Assembly (NCBI GenBank): GCA_037039925.1
Contig: JAXRKP010000130.1
Coordinates: 168,501-232,500, forward strand
DNA length: 64,000 nucleotides
Source of the DNA: Doris montereyensis
Taxonomy: Eukaryota > Mollusca > Gastropoda > Nudibranchia > Dorididae
Reading direction: 5' to 3'
Shown here piece by piece: positions 35,813 to 48,961 of this stretch. Every line of letters begins with the position of its first letter. The stretch's first letter is position 1. The position numbers were made by a program, and so were the translations under genes. The notes under the pieces are model-generated. The model saw only the letters and a list, made by a program, of their open reading frames with translations. It was not told the DNA's origin and ran no database searches.

Positions 35813-36493
35813 GGTCTCAGCGAGATACTGAGAATTTCAGGTTTGGGTACAACTTGAATTCAACACAGTGATGTTGTTAGGGTGGCACCAGCGCTCGTTG
35901 ATGTAGGCGCATACGCCCCCACCTTTTCTTTTTCCTGTTTGACGAAGGTGGTGATTGCCACGTTTCAAGATAAAATTATCTAGCTGAACACAGCTGTCTG
36001 GTGTTGTGATAACAAGCCATGTCTCAGTTAAACACACAACAGAGGCGTTTCTGTATTCTTGCATGTACTTAGTACATGCGTGTAGTTCGTCAGTTTTATT
36101 GTTTATAGATCTTACATTTCCTTTCACAACAATAGGTAACACAGTTCTTTTATGCCTACGACTCATTTGTGCTTTGACCCCACCTTTCCTTCCTCTTTTG
36201 TTTCGACGACACGGTATGTTGTAGAAATCGTGGAGAACATTGTTTATATTGACCGGTGGTCTTCGTGATTTAAGAGTGTCGCTGTCATACACATACCTTT
36301 GCATGATGAAAGTGATACACAATATTATTTTACATATTATTTTACACAATAATGCACTGTTTAAGATCCAAAATAAATTGTCCAAATTGAACAGAACATA
36401 ATAAGTTTCACACAGGCTAAAGTCCAATCGATAGCGATAAGTATACCTCACTGAATAAATACGAAAACGACAAGAATAACAGGAGCCATTCAA
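35813..36493 (-). pseudogene. LINE ORF2, 5' part: endonuclease N-terminus
   Basis: The minus strand reads RRNKRGRKGGVKAQMSRRHK, then VKGNVRSINNKTDEL, VVCLTETWL and KRKGGGVCAYINERW, the N-E-T-W-L and following boxes of an APE-type endonuclease, and ends CTQT then a stop, after which SLRPYY continues in another frame. The region upstream of about 36200 is open but looks like translated 5' leader. It is the missing 5' half of the LINE whose remainder is at 28637-31199. Confidence 0.85.
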
Positions 36494-37080
36494 AACACGT
36501 CTTCGTACTTCTTAAGTCAAGTACGTCAGGCAATAAAAAGTTTGAAGTACTATTTGTTGATCCTCTTCACCAGTCGTTAATCACACAGAAGGCAAGGCAA
36601 GCCAGTACGAAAAAGGGGACACCACTTTCCAAATGCCACACATAATATACTTACTCTTAATTGCCTCCATCATCCTTGAGCACTGTTGCAAAAGTGATTC
36701 AATGTCGTCAAAGATACCGCTTGAGGCAAAGGTTTACGCCACGAAGGGCTTGAAAATCGGTCTCTCCCTTCCCAATATCTGGTGCCATTCTTTCAAAGTA
36801 TGAGAACTCTTGGTGTTAAGAGATCAACACAAGTAATACAATTTTTCTTTCTTTCTGATTTCAAATTTTGTTTCATTGCTACAAAGAATAGCAACAGATC
36901 GTGACAAAATTATATCTTTGTTCCACTTTCTGTGGCCGCTCTGACAGAAAAAATATTGTAAGAAAATGAGGGCAAAAAAGAGAGCATTCTTGAGGGTTAC
37001 ATTGGGGCTTGTACCTGAAATATCAGATAGACGAACTGAAGCATTACCCTGCCCCTTGGCAAGATTGGTGGCTTTGGTTC

Positions 37081-37399
37081 TGTAGTTGAGTCTCACCTGC
37101 CAGGCTGATCCAACGATGATGATGGGGGCCCCCAGTAGCTTGCGACTCTTCACAGAGTTGTTGTCAGATCCGGTCGAAGATCCAGATTTAGATATCTAGC
37201 TCTATAGTCTTATTCACACCACGCTTGGCACTCTCGACGCTTCCACACACGTCCTATCGCTCTGTCCTTCTTGTCTCTCTCCACCGCGCTAACCCTCTGC
37301 GCACACTTCCTGTCCGAACCGGTGTACAATTACCATCGTCACCGTCCAGTGCGCACTACCGATGTGCACCCAATTGTGGTGTCCGTCCTTAACACCACA
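37081..37399 (-). repeat. 3' LTR of the Ty3-type element
   Basis: 319 bases, direct repeat of 40548-40853. It contains agtctcacctgccaggctga and atctagctctatagtcttat blocks common to both. It is slightly longer than the partner through small indels, so insertion is not very recent. Confidence 0.9.
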
Positions 37400-37558
37400 T
37401 GCCCCCGTGATCTCAAAATCACCACTACAACAAACGTAAATCTACACAATTATGTATAAACACAACGAAGAAGAAAAATTCCTGTAACAGTTCACTTATG
37501 TCCCATTCATGCCTACTGGTTCACTCATTCCTATTTACACAACCCACCATCAAAACGT

Positions 37559-40464
37559 CTACATCAGATAATCCTGGACCCAAGCTGGAACCCTCCTCTG
37601 ACGCTGAGGGTAGCTATGTCCAACCATAGATTCATCCTGTTCCATTCTGGGCTCATCCTCTTGTGGGTTGACCACCGGTCGCACGTCCAACACATGTCTC
37701 GGCACCCCATCCACTTCAATGTTATTCCTGGAGTTTATCTTGGAGACCTCCCCTTCTTCCACTGTGTGGTGCACTTAATGGCAGCCAGCTTCACTCACAC
37801 TTCATCTCCAACATTCAAAATGGATTGCTCATCTTGAGTCTCTTGTACTGGCTCGACTTAAGGTTACCTCCACGAGTAAGAATACACCGACCTTTGGGAA
37901 TCGTCATCTCCTTCTGTCCGTTCCTAGGTGATAGATTATACCAAAAACAGCTGCCATTGGAGAAACCTGACCTCTTTCTGCTATAGCTTTAATGGTTCGG
38001 TGATTCCTTTCCACTATTCCGTTGCCGGATGCTCTGTATGCAGCCCTTTAAAAGGAGGATGTATTCCACCGTCCTAACAGATCGTCCATTTCTCTGGACT
38101 TGAATGCTGTTGCATTATCCATCAGCACCTCATCCACTGGACCTCTCTAAAAAAAAACCTGTTCACGCTCTTTACAGATTACACTGCTGTCTTATTCTTC
38201 AATTCTCGCCAAATTGCAAACCTTCCTGGACCACAATCAACCATTGTCAGATATGGAAGGCCTCTGTAATGGGTCACGTCGATAGCCAATCTCGTCCATT
38301 CTGTGTCAATCCCCAGCTCTCCAGGCTCATGACTAATGCTTGTAGGATCAATTGATTGACATCTTTTAGCACTCTCGAACGACCTTCTTAACTGCATTTT
38401 TAGACACGGAAGGATCCACCTGCCTGGCCAAATACCATGTGCGCTCCACCCCAAAGTGATGTCGGTCATCTAGAGATTTCAGATCACACCACTGAAGCAA
38501 CACAGGCAGAAGATATACTCTCTCTATTCAACCATCCCCTCTCTTGACTCTTAGTCAACCTGCCCGCCTTGTTAACAAGGTCTTTTGCTACAAGGCCATA
38601 ATCCTTCCAAGTGGGAAACGACATTGCTTGCTTCAATGCTGGTCACATCGACCATGATATCGTCTATGTACGAGAGCTTGTTGCCTTGTGTACCTCTGAT
38701 CTTTTCGAAAGAACAGTCTTCAATATACTCAACATAATCTTGAGTGCAGAATTCAATCCAAAGCCCAACCTGATTAAAGTGTACACTGCTCCCTTGAATC
38801 TGACAAGTTGATGCCACCAAAGATCTTTAGACACATGGACCTGAAGGTACGCTGACTTGAGGTCCACTATTTCCGTATCATCTTCGATCTGTCTCCATTC
38901 TCTTAGTCGGTCACTACACACATCCAAGATGTCCCCTCCAGTGTGGCACTTCACAAAGTCATTCAGTTCTCTGAAATCCAGCACTGGTCGTACCTTATTT
39001 TTTTTGTCACCTGCTCCACCGCCATGAGGGGAATAATTCCATCAACCTCACCATCCCATGGTACCAGAAATTTTTCGTCAACCCATCGTTGCACTTCACA
39101 TTCAAAAGCATCTTTGGTCGCTCCCTTCAATCTGTGGTCATACTGTGCAACTTTGTTTGTTAATCGCGGCGGTGCCCCTTTCTAAAAGTACCTGACGGTC
39201 CACTGGTCGCCATCAAACCAAGCCTCAAAATCCTTATCCAGAATGTGATCACGATTGCTGCCACCTGACAATGCACACTCAGTCTTCTGAAAACTGCACT
39301 GAACTGAACAACTCAGATTGCCAAACTGAACCTTGTCTCCGCGAACGAGAACTCCACCCAGCTGTTGAATAACGTCCATCCCTATCACAACATCAACATT
39401 ACCAACAATCTGATCCACAACTGTAACCAGTGACGCTATCAGGGAACCACCAACAGACAGTGACACATCAACAACCCCTTGCACTTAACAGTATGTCCGT
39501 CGAATGCTACCATTGTGCTCTCCCTGACCATCTCGTCACAACACTACTCTTCACCAGACTCATAGTGCAGCCGGTGTCCACCATCGCTTGACAAAGTCTC
39601 CGTCAACAGCCACCTCGATCAGCGGAACCTGGTGTAGTCCTGCCACTCTCACAACAGATGTTCCTTTGGCCCCCGCACACATTTTACTAGAATTACCACG
39701 AGCCTTCCTATTACTATTGCCCTGATCACCATTAGTGCTATGACGAGATGAAACAGACTGTTTCCCCATGCCCATGGAAGCGCAATTTCGGGCTATATGG
39801 CCCTCTCCCCCACACTTATAGCAGATGATTGCCTTCCGCTCCGGACAGTCCTTAACGTAATGTGGTCCATCGCACTTGAAACACTTCAGCTCTTCTCTCC
39901 CACTCCCACCACCTTTTGCCCCCAGGCTGCCGTTGCCACAACATGGGTATCTGAGCTATGTCTTGTTGTCATCACTCTCGCTCTCCCCATCACGTCGCTC
40001 ACCCGACTTTTTTCTATCCCTGAATTTGTTACAGATCGATGCTGATTGTATCGGGAAGCCTGTCCCAAATGCCAGTAAAACAACCTCCTCTAAACCCACC
40101 CTGTGAACCACTCTCCCGTGCCAGCCTCCTGATGTTATTTGCAAACACATCCACTGGTTCGCCGGTCCACCGCGCCACCTTCAGTTTGTGGTAGTGGTAG
40201 GCTGCAAACTTACTGTCCGCAGAACGCTTCAATTAATTTCTGCTTTATTACAGCTCCATCCTCTTTGTCTACGTCGGAGAGCTCCAGGTAGACGGCAAGC
40301 ACGCTACCTTCTAAGTACAGTGGCAAGAACGCGGCCAAGTCTTTCACCTTCATCAGCTTTGCCACAAGTTCAACTTTCTGCAGCCAAGCGCAAACGTCAC
40401 TGTCACCGTTGAATGCCTTAATCATGTCCGAGACCTTTGGGTTGAGGGTCGTAACGACCGCCAT
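37559..40464 (-). pseudogene. Ty3-type gag-pol, frame broken, RNase H region missing
   Basis: Minus strand, in order. Gag (40464-40030) begins MAVVTTLNPKVSDMIKAFNG. Two CCHC knuckles (about 39888-39780) read CFKCDGPHYVKDC and CYKCGGEGHIARNC. The protease (about 39590-39200) has VDTGCTMSLVKSS. The reverse transcriptase (39185-38572) has RPVLDFRELNDFVKCH, LKSAYLQVHVSKDL, LGFGLNSA and YIDDIMV. The integrase (38520-37800) has an HHCC region RHHFGVERTWY ... CKRCQSIDP, IDVTHYRGLPYLTMVDCGPG, and a worn D and E (NGIVERNH-like). The end is PQRQRRVPAWVQDYLM and a stop at 37559. The RT passes straight from the palm (…VVSHLEG) to the pre-integrase link (NKAGRLTKS), so the thumb and RNase H are gone. Many single-base frame breaks; not functional as read. 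Confidence 0.85.
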
Positions 40465-40547
40465 GCCAACTCTTAGATTCTATATCTATCACTATCACTA
40501 CTCTAGATCTATCTTAACAACCAGACTGACAACTCGCCGAAATAGCT

Positions 40548-40853
40548 TGTGGTCGAGTCTCACCTGCCAGGCTGATCCAACGATGATGATGGGGGCCCCC
40601 TTGCGACTCTTCACAGAGTTGTCAGATCGGTCGAAGATCCAGATCTAGATATCTAGCTCTATAGTCTTATTCACGCCACGCTTGGCATTCTTGACACTTC
40701 CACACACATCCTCTCTCTGTCCCTTCTTGTCTCTCTCCGCCGCGCTAACCCCTCGCACACTTCCTGTCCGAACCGGTGTACAATTACAAATCGTCACCGT
40801 CCGGTCACACTATCGATGTGCATCCAATTGTGGTGTCCGTCGCCAACACCACA
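40548..40853 (-). repeat. 5' LTR of the Ty3-type element
   Basis: 306 bases, direct repeat of 37081-37399. On the minus strand it starts TGTGGTGTTGG and ends CGACCACA; the internal region then starts agctatttcggcgag, the expected position of a primer-binding site, which I cannot assign to a tRNA. Confidence 0.9.
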
Positions 40854-41797
40854 GGTTCCATTGGCCAGCTCAATTACATGGTTGGCTGCATTGAAGTTCT
40901 CTTTTAATTTGGTGAACTTGGACTTGTCCTTGACATTGTGAACAGATGCACCTGAATCGACCGAAAAACGTGTTATTGTCATTCATGTGGGACATCAAAA
41001 AAAGAAATTCATAGTGATTTTCTCCATGATAGTCTGTATCTGTTTCCACTGTTTTTGCAGCTTTTAATTTTCTGCAAACATGAGTGTCATGTGAGGTTGA
41101 CACTAATGACACCATCGTTTCTTGTTTCTGCAGAAATTTTTGTGGTGTGTGTTTGATGTGCAGTTTTGATACCAACGTTTAAAAATTTTTGGTTTGGACA
41201 TTGGATTTTTGTAAGACGGAGAAAAGACACTTGTTGACTGTTTTTTGTTGTTGGTATGAGCAGTCATCGAGCGAAGATGAAACTTGCTGGATTTGTTCTT
41301 TGTCATCATAATTACGAAGTGTAATTTTAAACTCTGAAAAAACGAGAGGCTGGTCTTTCTGGGTTATTACTGTTGTGAAAGCTTTATAGGTACATGTATT
41401 TGGTAGACCTTTCAGGATCATCATGACGAGCAAACTATTACTGATCATTTACTGATTCGTGCTCACTTTTGATAAGCGATGTCAGTTCTGTGTACAGTCT
41501 GATTACCCTGGCTTTCCTGTAGGTATATAATGGCTGTGCAGGATCTTTAAAGTGTTTCTTCCGTCAATCTTCGCATTGTGATTGATAAGCGACAGCGACC
41601 AACCGTCCATTACTTGGACCAATTCTGCAAATACTTCTTCATTTTTCTCTGTATGAACTTCAACAGAGTGGTCATCGAGAGTTTTGAAAACATGGTTTTA
41701 AGTTTCTGACTCTCATACTACCTAGAGATTTCACTTTCCATAGTTGGTATTTCCTTTCATCACCATCAAATGTTGCTGTATGACTTTTAAGGCCCAT

Positions 41798-42246
41798 AAC
41801 CTGTTGGTTGTGACGTAACCATGCTTACATGTTACAGTGGATGAAGTATCAATGAATGGATTGATTAATGATTACAAACAAAATGATAGAAATAATCAAC
41901 AACAGCTCTCACTCATCATCCATCTTCTGTTTATTTTGTTTTGTTTACGGAGGGAAATGGACAAACAATAGACTAATAAATACCCTTTTGTTTTAAGGGT
42001 CGTGAGAAACATTGTTTCAAAACCAGTTCAGAATTTAATAAAATTGTTATGTACTGATTCTATGGTCAAAAATAAAAAAAAAGGAGGGATAGTCATACAT
42101 GAGATAATAGTAATTATGATGATACATGTTAAAATGAATAAATGAAATTAACTGATTAGATGGTGAGTTTACATTCAAGACTAACCGCATCCAGGACGTT
42201 GAACAAATTTTCATCTGTTGCAGATAAACGCTACCATCAGGGAGTA
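41798..42246. other. Intergenic between copia and hAT remnants
   Basis: Presumed 5' untranslated part of the copia remnant, then AT-rich sequence. No 5' LTR could be recognised. Confidence 0.3.
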
Positions 42247-42612
42247 CTAAGACTCTACTCTGTGACTACCTGGATATATAGTCCTCACTACTATGGGCAA
42301 TAGTTTTTCCTTGTCATCATTGGAACCATCTGTAGAAATGGTGAATGGACTATGCCTCATCAGCGCAAACAGTTTGTCTTGGTGCAGTTTAGCAAAATCA
42401 AAGGGTTTTGCTGTGTCTTCAATTTTACTATTAGGGAACACATCACCAAATAGTTTGTTCAGTGTGTCGGCAGGAGTTTGTGTTTCAAGCCACTGCGTGT
42501 GACATTTAATGTCCTGCCCGCCTGATATTGCCACAGAAAAGTCCTTGTTACACAGCTTGCATCTCGCTTGACTGTCAGCCTGAATACTTTTCAATAAGAA
42601 TGGCCACTTCAT
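42247..42612 (-). pseudogene. hAT-like transposase N-terminal fragment (BED-type finger)
   Basis: An open minus-strand frame of 121 codons reads MKWPFLLKSIQADSQARC, then CNKDFSVAISGGQDIKCH, the C-x2-C ... H zinc finger of hAT-related proteins with the 'F-S-V-A-x-G-G-x-D-I' signature. It ends FTISTDGSNDDKEKLLPIVV, the start of the RNase H-like domain. The finger-to-catalytic distance is shorter than normal and the rest of the transposase is missing. Confidence 0.7.
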
Positions 42613-45600
42613 AAAATATTGCGGGAGAAATTTCTGATCAGAGCTTTTGCTAGATCTAGATTTTTAAAAATAACTCTTACATTTATTTTGAAGACTAGAA
42701 TCAATTTTATGCGTTTCTTTGACTGTAAGCTGAAGGGAAAACAACAATTTGAAGGCACAGGAAGTTCATATTGTGCGCAACACAGGAAAAAGGTGAATTT
42801 GGTAGGCTTACAATAAAGAGACTGGTAAAACCCGAATAGATACTAGATTCAGAGAAAGACTAAAGAAAATAAAATGACAACGATACTGGTTATGTCTTTT
42901 AGTGTACAGTATTTCAATTTCGATGATGGTTCTGTATATGCACAAGTATCAAAAACCTGAGATATTACCATTGCACATAACACCATATGTTTTGCTATAC
43001 TTTTCATTAGAACAGACTTTCAATATACTAACTTTAGTGTGTCCTTTAGTTTTTTCGAGTTTAGATATAACTTGTTTGTTAGTATCTACTTCCCTTCTTA
43101 ATTTTTATTTTCAAATTGCAGAACGAATAGAATTCATTTGATTTCTCCAATGTGAATTGAAAGTTTTTATAATTTCTTCCTTGACTTAGTTAATTATTCC
43201 TTCAAAGTTCTTTTACTCCATTATGGAAATGTTAGTAAAGGACTCACTTTGAATCATAAATTGAAGAATTTTGGATTGACTATTAGATCTATCTTCTAAA
43301 GAGTCATCAGTACCCTGCATTTTGACACACATTTTTGCTTTGTCTATGTTTTAATTGGTAAAACACTCTTATTACACACATTTCTGAGCTAGATTGATCA
43401 TTCATATTACACTCACACTCACATTACAGATTTAAATGAAAATATGACTGTTAATACCACACAAGCACGGATAATTTCTACACGACCTTGAATTGATATA
43501 ATTCAGCCACGAAACTATCTGTTTTGGAAGAGCAGATCATAAACACAGCTTCAAGGCGGTCATGTTGTCTGGAAGGTCGATTTCAATGGTGATTCTGTAC
43601 AGATTAAACATGCACAGGTATCGAAAACCTGAGATATTACCATTGTACATAACAATCATACGTTTTGCAATAGGTTCAGTCCAAATTTTGCGTATTGCGT
43701 ATTGGGTGCTAAAATGCATATTTTGCGTACTGGTTGGCATATCTTATATATAGTCAAAACATAGCTTGTGTAGCAAAGAGACAATGAGACCAGAGGGTGT
43801 AGTACACAAAGTCACAGCCACTGATTTAGGGTGTATAATCATTCTCTGAATATACATATTGGTTAAAATTAAACTGCCAGTAATTAATGTCTAAAGTACA
43901 AGTCGATTTTATTGTCTTTTCATAATTTATTCATATAAGCTTCCTATTCCTACTACTAGTTTAGCGTTTGCTGTATTTTGTGACAAATCCCATAATTATG
44001 TCAGTAACATTTTTCCTTATATACAAGTGGAGTTGTTGAACTTCAAATGGGTTCATCTCTTTCAGCTTCACCTAATGACAATGGTAATAGTAGTAATACC
44101 TAAATGTCAATACTCTTTGTATTTTCCCAAGTTACAAGATTTCAATGCGAGACTTAAACCCTGAATCCACTTCAAGAATTGTCAACTTCTATTGCTGGCA
44201 TTTCATACAGTAAACGTGTGTGGTTGGAGGGCACTGCTAGTAGATCAAACTTCTTACTTCTTTCTTTTCAGTCTTTTACATGTCTCTCATCTTGTTGTTT
44301 CATTTTAATTGACCCTGAGATCATAAGTGTAAGAAGTAAATTTCCATGAAACAAGCGAATCATACAGTAAATAGTAAATCACCTAAAAACTCACAGTTAC
44401 TCACCATCAGTATCTCTGAATCATAAATAGTTCTAATGGCTTCTCATTGTACCCAGAGAAAAATAAATCCTCATTATGCACTGAATCTGAGTTATTTCCC
44501 AATTTCTTTGTACCTCCTTCCTTGTGAAATATTTGTGTGTGTTGCTGTGTGAACACTTGTGGGTGATCAAATCTTGATTTGTTTTACTCTGAAGCTCATC
44601 ATTATTATTCAAATCTAATTACTTTTACTGTTGCATGAAATCCTGTTGTCTAATACTACTATACAAAAATTCAGATTTGAGTCAGTCTAAGAATAGCTAG
44701 TGAAAGCCATTTTAACTTGTAGCAAATTAAGAGACGAATGGGAAAATTTCTCTGAAAATTTTCGCTTTTTATTTCATGTAGTCGAGGGCCCTGCTGGGAA
44801 GGGGGAGATAACAAAAAACAACTCTACAAAACATAAAATAACAAAATCTCCTTCCCCTCCCCAAAAAAGACAACACAAAAAACAAAATATCTCCCCTCCA
44901 AAAAAAGAAAAGAAACCAACAATAAAAAGAAAAACACACCAAAAAACAAGAAAACCCAAAAAAACTCTCCAACCATCCCTCTTCAACCCAATGAAGAATA
45001 TCCCATTCCCCAAATAAGTGTCATTTTGAAATTACAGATGTCACAGAAATACAGCTCAGAGAGCATTGTCATCAAAAGACATAAACCTCATGTGTTTGAT
45101 TTCATCATTAAAAAAGAGTTTATTATGCACAAATTAAACATTGGTGAAAAAGAAAGTAAATGTCTAGTATTAGCAGAAATGTTCAACTTTGTCAAATTAC
45201 TCAGAGGATCATTTTAAATACTAGTATACACACAATTTTTTTATCAACTCGAGTCATAAATAAAACAATTCTCAAACATACATGTAATGCACAAGTACGA
45301 ACTTTATTGCATAATCTCTAAGTCAGAAATGACACGTTCTAATTTAAAACATTTCATAAGAAGGTTAGACTTTGGTTTTTTTAAAGTTTTCTTTTTAAAG
45401 TTTGGGATGACTTTTATACAAACAGTGATTGGTTGTCATGCACATAAAATGGCTAAGTCAGTAGGGTGTCGGCTGTTTATTTTTAGTTAATTAGATTAAG
45501 TTCATGACACCTGTCTCCTGTTATATTCATTCATTCCTTTACAATTTATTTTCTCTCAAACAGGGGTTGAAACTTTACGCTCTTGCATAAATGATGTATT

Positions 45601-46219
45601 AAGCATGAAGATGATTGTTACTAACGATTTCTAGCATTCTATCAACAACACAAAATAAAGTACTGTAGCAAACATATTTCACATTCAAGTCACATTAGAA
45701 ATTCTCACAAAAACACTCATAAAATTACTTTGCATTCATTCTTCATTTTCCTTCATCATGAAATCAATATCATCCATCACAACATTTATTTATGGAATTA
45801 TAATATTATACACTGGTGAGCATGCATTATAAAATAAAGGTATCAAAAACAAAAATCATATTCATACCATGATATTTCAGTAGTCCATACTGACTGTTTC
45901 AGTATATGAACTTTTTCTTCTCTAGTATAAACACAAAACAAAATAAAACTAAACAAAATAAACAAGCTATTTAAAACAATAAAAATAGATTGCCGCAATG
46001 AGGAGTTGACTTATACCCAAGTTTACTACTTCAAGCAATGAATTCTTTTGACATTTGAGCCTTTGACTTGCTTTCCATTTCACAGGGTTTTCTTAGTTTG
46101 ACCATTGCAATATATTGTATAAAGACACTAATAATATAGCACCGTGGGAAGATATTTTTATCTGTTTAATTCATAGGAAGACAACTTTAAAACTTGTGAT
46201 GTCATAGTGATAAGTAGGG
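42613..46219. other. Intergenic downstream of PXDN
   Basis: AT-rich, no gene seen. A segment of about 100 bases is duplicated: 42915-42990 (cacaagtatcaaaaacctga, gatattaccattgcacataa) resembles 43610-43670 (cacaggtatcgaaaacctga, gatattaccattgtacataa). An adenine/cytosine-rich stretch at 44800-45000 gives spurious lysine/proline frames. The PXDN 3' UTR should start at 46219 and run left. Confidence 0.4.
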
Positions 46220-48907
46220 CTACAACATCGGAGAACGTACGTCACAATTTTTGCTGAAGCATTCAATTTGGCCATTCTGAGAACAAAATCAAATGAAATA
46301 AATGATCAAATCTATTCCTTTTATCAAATCTTGGATATGATAAAATTGAAAATGTTGCAGTCAATATATGAATAAAGTAAGTGTTTGTATAGGTATTAAA
46401 ATACATTGACAAGTTTGTCTTGCAAATGTTTTTAAAATGACAGGCCTGAACAAGACGCTAATTTGCCACAGGTTTACTCTGCACCTGAAGCTAGTCCCCA
46501 TTTGCACCTGGGGGGGGGGGGGAAGGGGTGCATATAAAGTGTCTTTCCCAAGGAGCACAATCTCTGACCTAGCATTGCTAGGATTCAAACCCAGGACTTC
46601 ATGAACCAGCAGCCTAGGCATCAGATCATTGGCCACAATCTCACTTTGCCAAAACCAAAACTCAACTCTTCAAATAATACATTTCTAAATTTGGCTTGAC
46701 ATTATGTTTGACAGGGTTATGATTCTGTTGCCTAAAACCATTTCACACTTCATGGTCATATGATTCTTTACAACGTACAATTTAAATCTGTAAGTTAGTC
46801 CTTCAATAAGGGTTGATCATACTTTTTAAAATTGTCATTTGACGAAAAAAAAAGGACCTCTTCTGTTTGATCCGATTGGTACTTACCTTGCATATACAAG
46901 TAGAGCATCTGTCTAACTTCCACCGCTGTCCATGTCTTCTATATTTGTCGTTATTATCTCTACATGATTTTCTTAGGAAAACTTTCGACTGGTAAGATGT
47001 CTAACCTGAAATAAGATAAGCAGTTTTATTAAAAAAAGAAAGGAATGGTTTGCATTTATTGCAACTTGGCCATTATCTCACACCAAAGTTTGGTGCCACA
47101 GATCTACAAGTGATTCACATTTGTCTTCATTTACCCAAAATTAATGACAAAACCATATTTTTCTCAGAAATCTGTTGCAGCATTCCACTGTATATTGTTA
47201 CACCCTTTTTATTCTTGTTCTGTTCTCTATCACTATTTCCATTCCCTTCCATATTGTAACCAATGTATTGCACTTATCTATTCTGAAATCTTGTCTTCAT
47301 AAGTAGCTATTCCGTTTGTTTATTCATGAATATGTTCTCTCTTTTTCTTTAATGTGTCTATGCATCTCACAAAAACACAAGGACAAAGATACTAAATGGA
47401 ACCTTATGTCTCACCCTGCATCTCCAATAACACAAACAGACCTACCCCTAAGTTGTATGCTATGTTCATAGCCTGAGAGACACTAGCATGCTTTTAAAAA
47501 GTTTGTAGAAACAGAAATTCTCATACTCTTCTTAGGGTTGTTCTGGTGTTAGGCTGACTACAATGTAATTTTTTAATTTGTTTTTTCCATTTTAGGTTAC
47601 GTATCAATGATAAGTCAAAAGCAATATCCCAATCTTTATAATTTTTGCTAGTCTAAATTATTCATTTATTGAGTAGAACTAACAATTATATTCTTTTCAT
47701 TCCTTCAAGATTGTTGGTTTTTGTTTGATGATACTTCTTTAACTCTTGGAGTTCATGGTGTATTTAGACATGTCTTTACACTAGAGCTCTTAAATTGTTT
47801 TTCTTTTACATCTGACAGCTGCACCAATGTTTGGCTGACGAAATCTAGGATTGGGTACAAAACAATTCTCTTTGTTACACACTTGTTGTTTCAACATAAT
47901 TTCCAGATCTAATTGTTAGTCAATTTGTTACCTTTTATTTCTTAAAAACAAACAAACAAACAAACAAAGAATTATTTTATTGACCTGAACAATATCAATG
48001 CCAAGTTCTGTGTCAAATTTTATTGGGTGTTACCCAAAGGTCTGTGAAAGAATGATGAATCATTTTATGCATTTAAATATTATAATTTAAAGAACTGTAT
48101 AACCACTTGCCTTATGCTACCTTATAGGTAAGACAGGTGGTTCTTTGTCTAATTGAAAAGCAACAAAACACTCACTTTCTTCTTCAGGCCATCAATGATG
48201 TGACTCATTTCCATCATCACCTCCTCCATGCCTTCGATTCTAGTCTCCATTAACTCTATGTCCTCTTTACTGCACTGGAATTTTCTGACAAATTGCTCTG
48301 TGGTTCTGATGCTGTTGAGCTGTCGGATTCATGCTCATCAAAGGCTTCATCGCTCTGAGTATCAAGAGAAACATTTTAAAAAAAACTTTTAACTTTTAAT
48401 CAAAACAGGTAGACGATTTAATCAACTGAAGAAAACTTGGTTTTATACTTATGCTTCAATGAGGCATGAATTATTTCAATGTTGTAGTTGTATACAGCAC
48501 ATGATGAATCACAAAGTTTAAGCTTGTAATCAGGGTTTACGTTGGGATAGAAAAGTTTGAATTCATTTTCTGTACCTGAATCTCACTGTGGTTGCTTAAG
48601 TCTTCAGGTCTATCTTCCTCATGACTGTGGTCAACTGAACGTCGTCCCCTTGAAAGACGGTGTCGAGCAGCAAAAGCAGTCAATGTTGCTCTCGTTCTGC
48701 AATCTGAAAAAAGAGAAGACACGTCTGAGTCTCACCCTTGCTATTTGCATTTACGCCTCCATTTCCGGCTGGCCCTTGAAGATTCTGCCTTTTTCTTTCT
48801 TTATTGAGTGGCAACACTGTCGAGTGAGCTCTTGCATGTAAGTTCTCTATTGCAGACACGCGATTTGTTTTAGTTTATTGTTGTGTGGGATGGTGTCATA
48901 TCACAAG

Positions 48908-48961
<54 letters not shown>

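Larger units (their letters stand above)
37081..40853 (-). mobile_element. Ty3-type LTR retrotransposon, structurally complete, with 5-bp target duplication
   Basis: Two direct repeats, 37081-37399 and 40548-40853, share most of their sequence, start TGT(a/g)GT and end ACACCACA (TG...CA). They are flanked by GGTTC at 37076-37080 and GGTTC at 40854-40858. Between them, on the minus strand, lie gag, zinc knuckles, protease, reverse transcriptase and integrase in the Ty3 order. At 3773 bases it is short: the segment from the RT thumb through RNase H is absent. Inserted in the copia protease region. No envelope-like frame. Confidence 0.93.
36540..41797 (-). mobile_element. Ty1/copia retrotransposon remnant (gag and protease), split by a Ty3-type element
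   Basis: Minus strand: gag starts at an ATG at 41797 (MGLKSHTATFDGDERKYQLW). It continues through TELTSLIKSEHESV, LLVMMILKGLP and FSEFKITLRNYDDKEQ, typical of a copia-type gag, then a worn C-x2-C-type knuckle near 41150 and the protease DSGASVHNVKDKSKF near 40960. After ELANGT (40860) the sequence is interrupted by 40853-37081, then resumes at 37080 with KATNLAKGQGNASVRL and VTLKNALF, PYNIFSVRAATENG. Past about 36800 it is too decayed to follow; integrase, RT and LTRs were not found. Frame breaks throughout. Confidence 0.8.

Noticed and set aside
35837..36493. Separate minus-strand host gene
   Set aside because: Endonuclease motifs and the clean junction with 31199 show it is the 5' half of a LINE.
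44700..45017. Lys/Pro-rich + frame
   Set aside because: Composition comes from an adenine/cytosine-rich stretch; no family or splice context.
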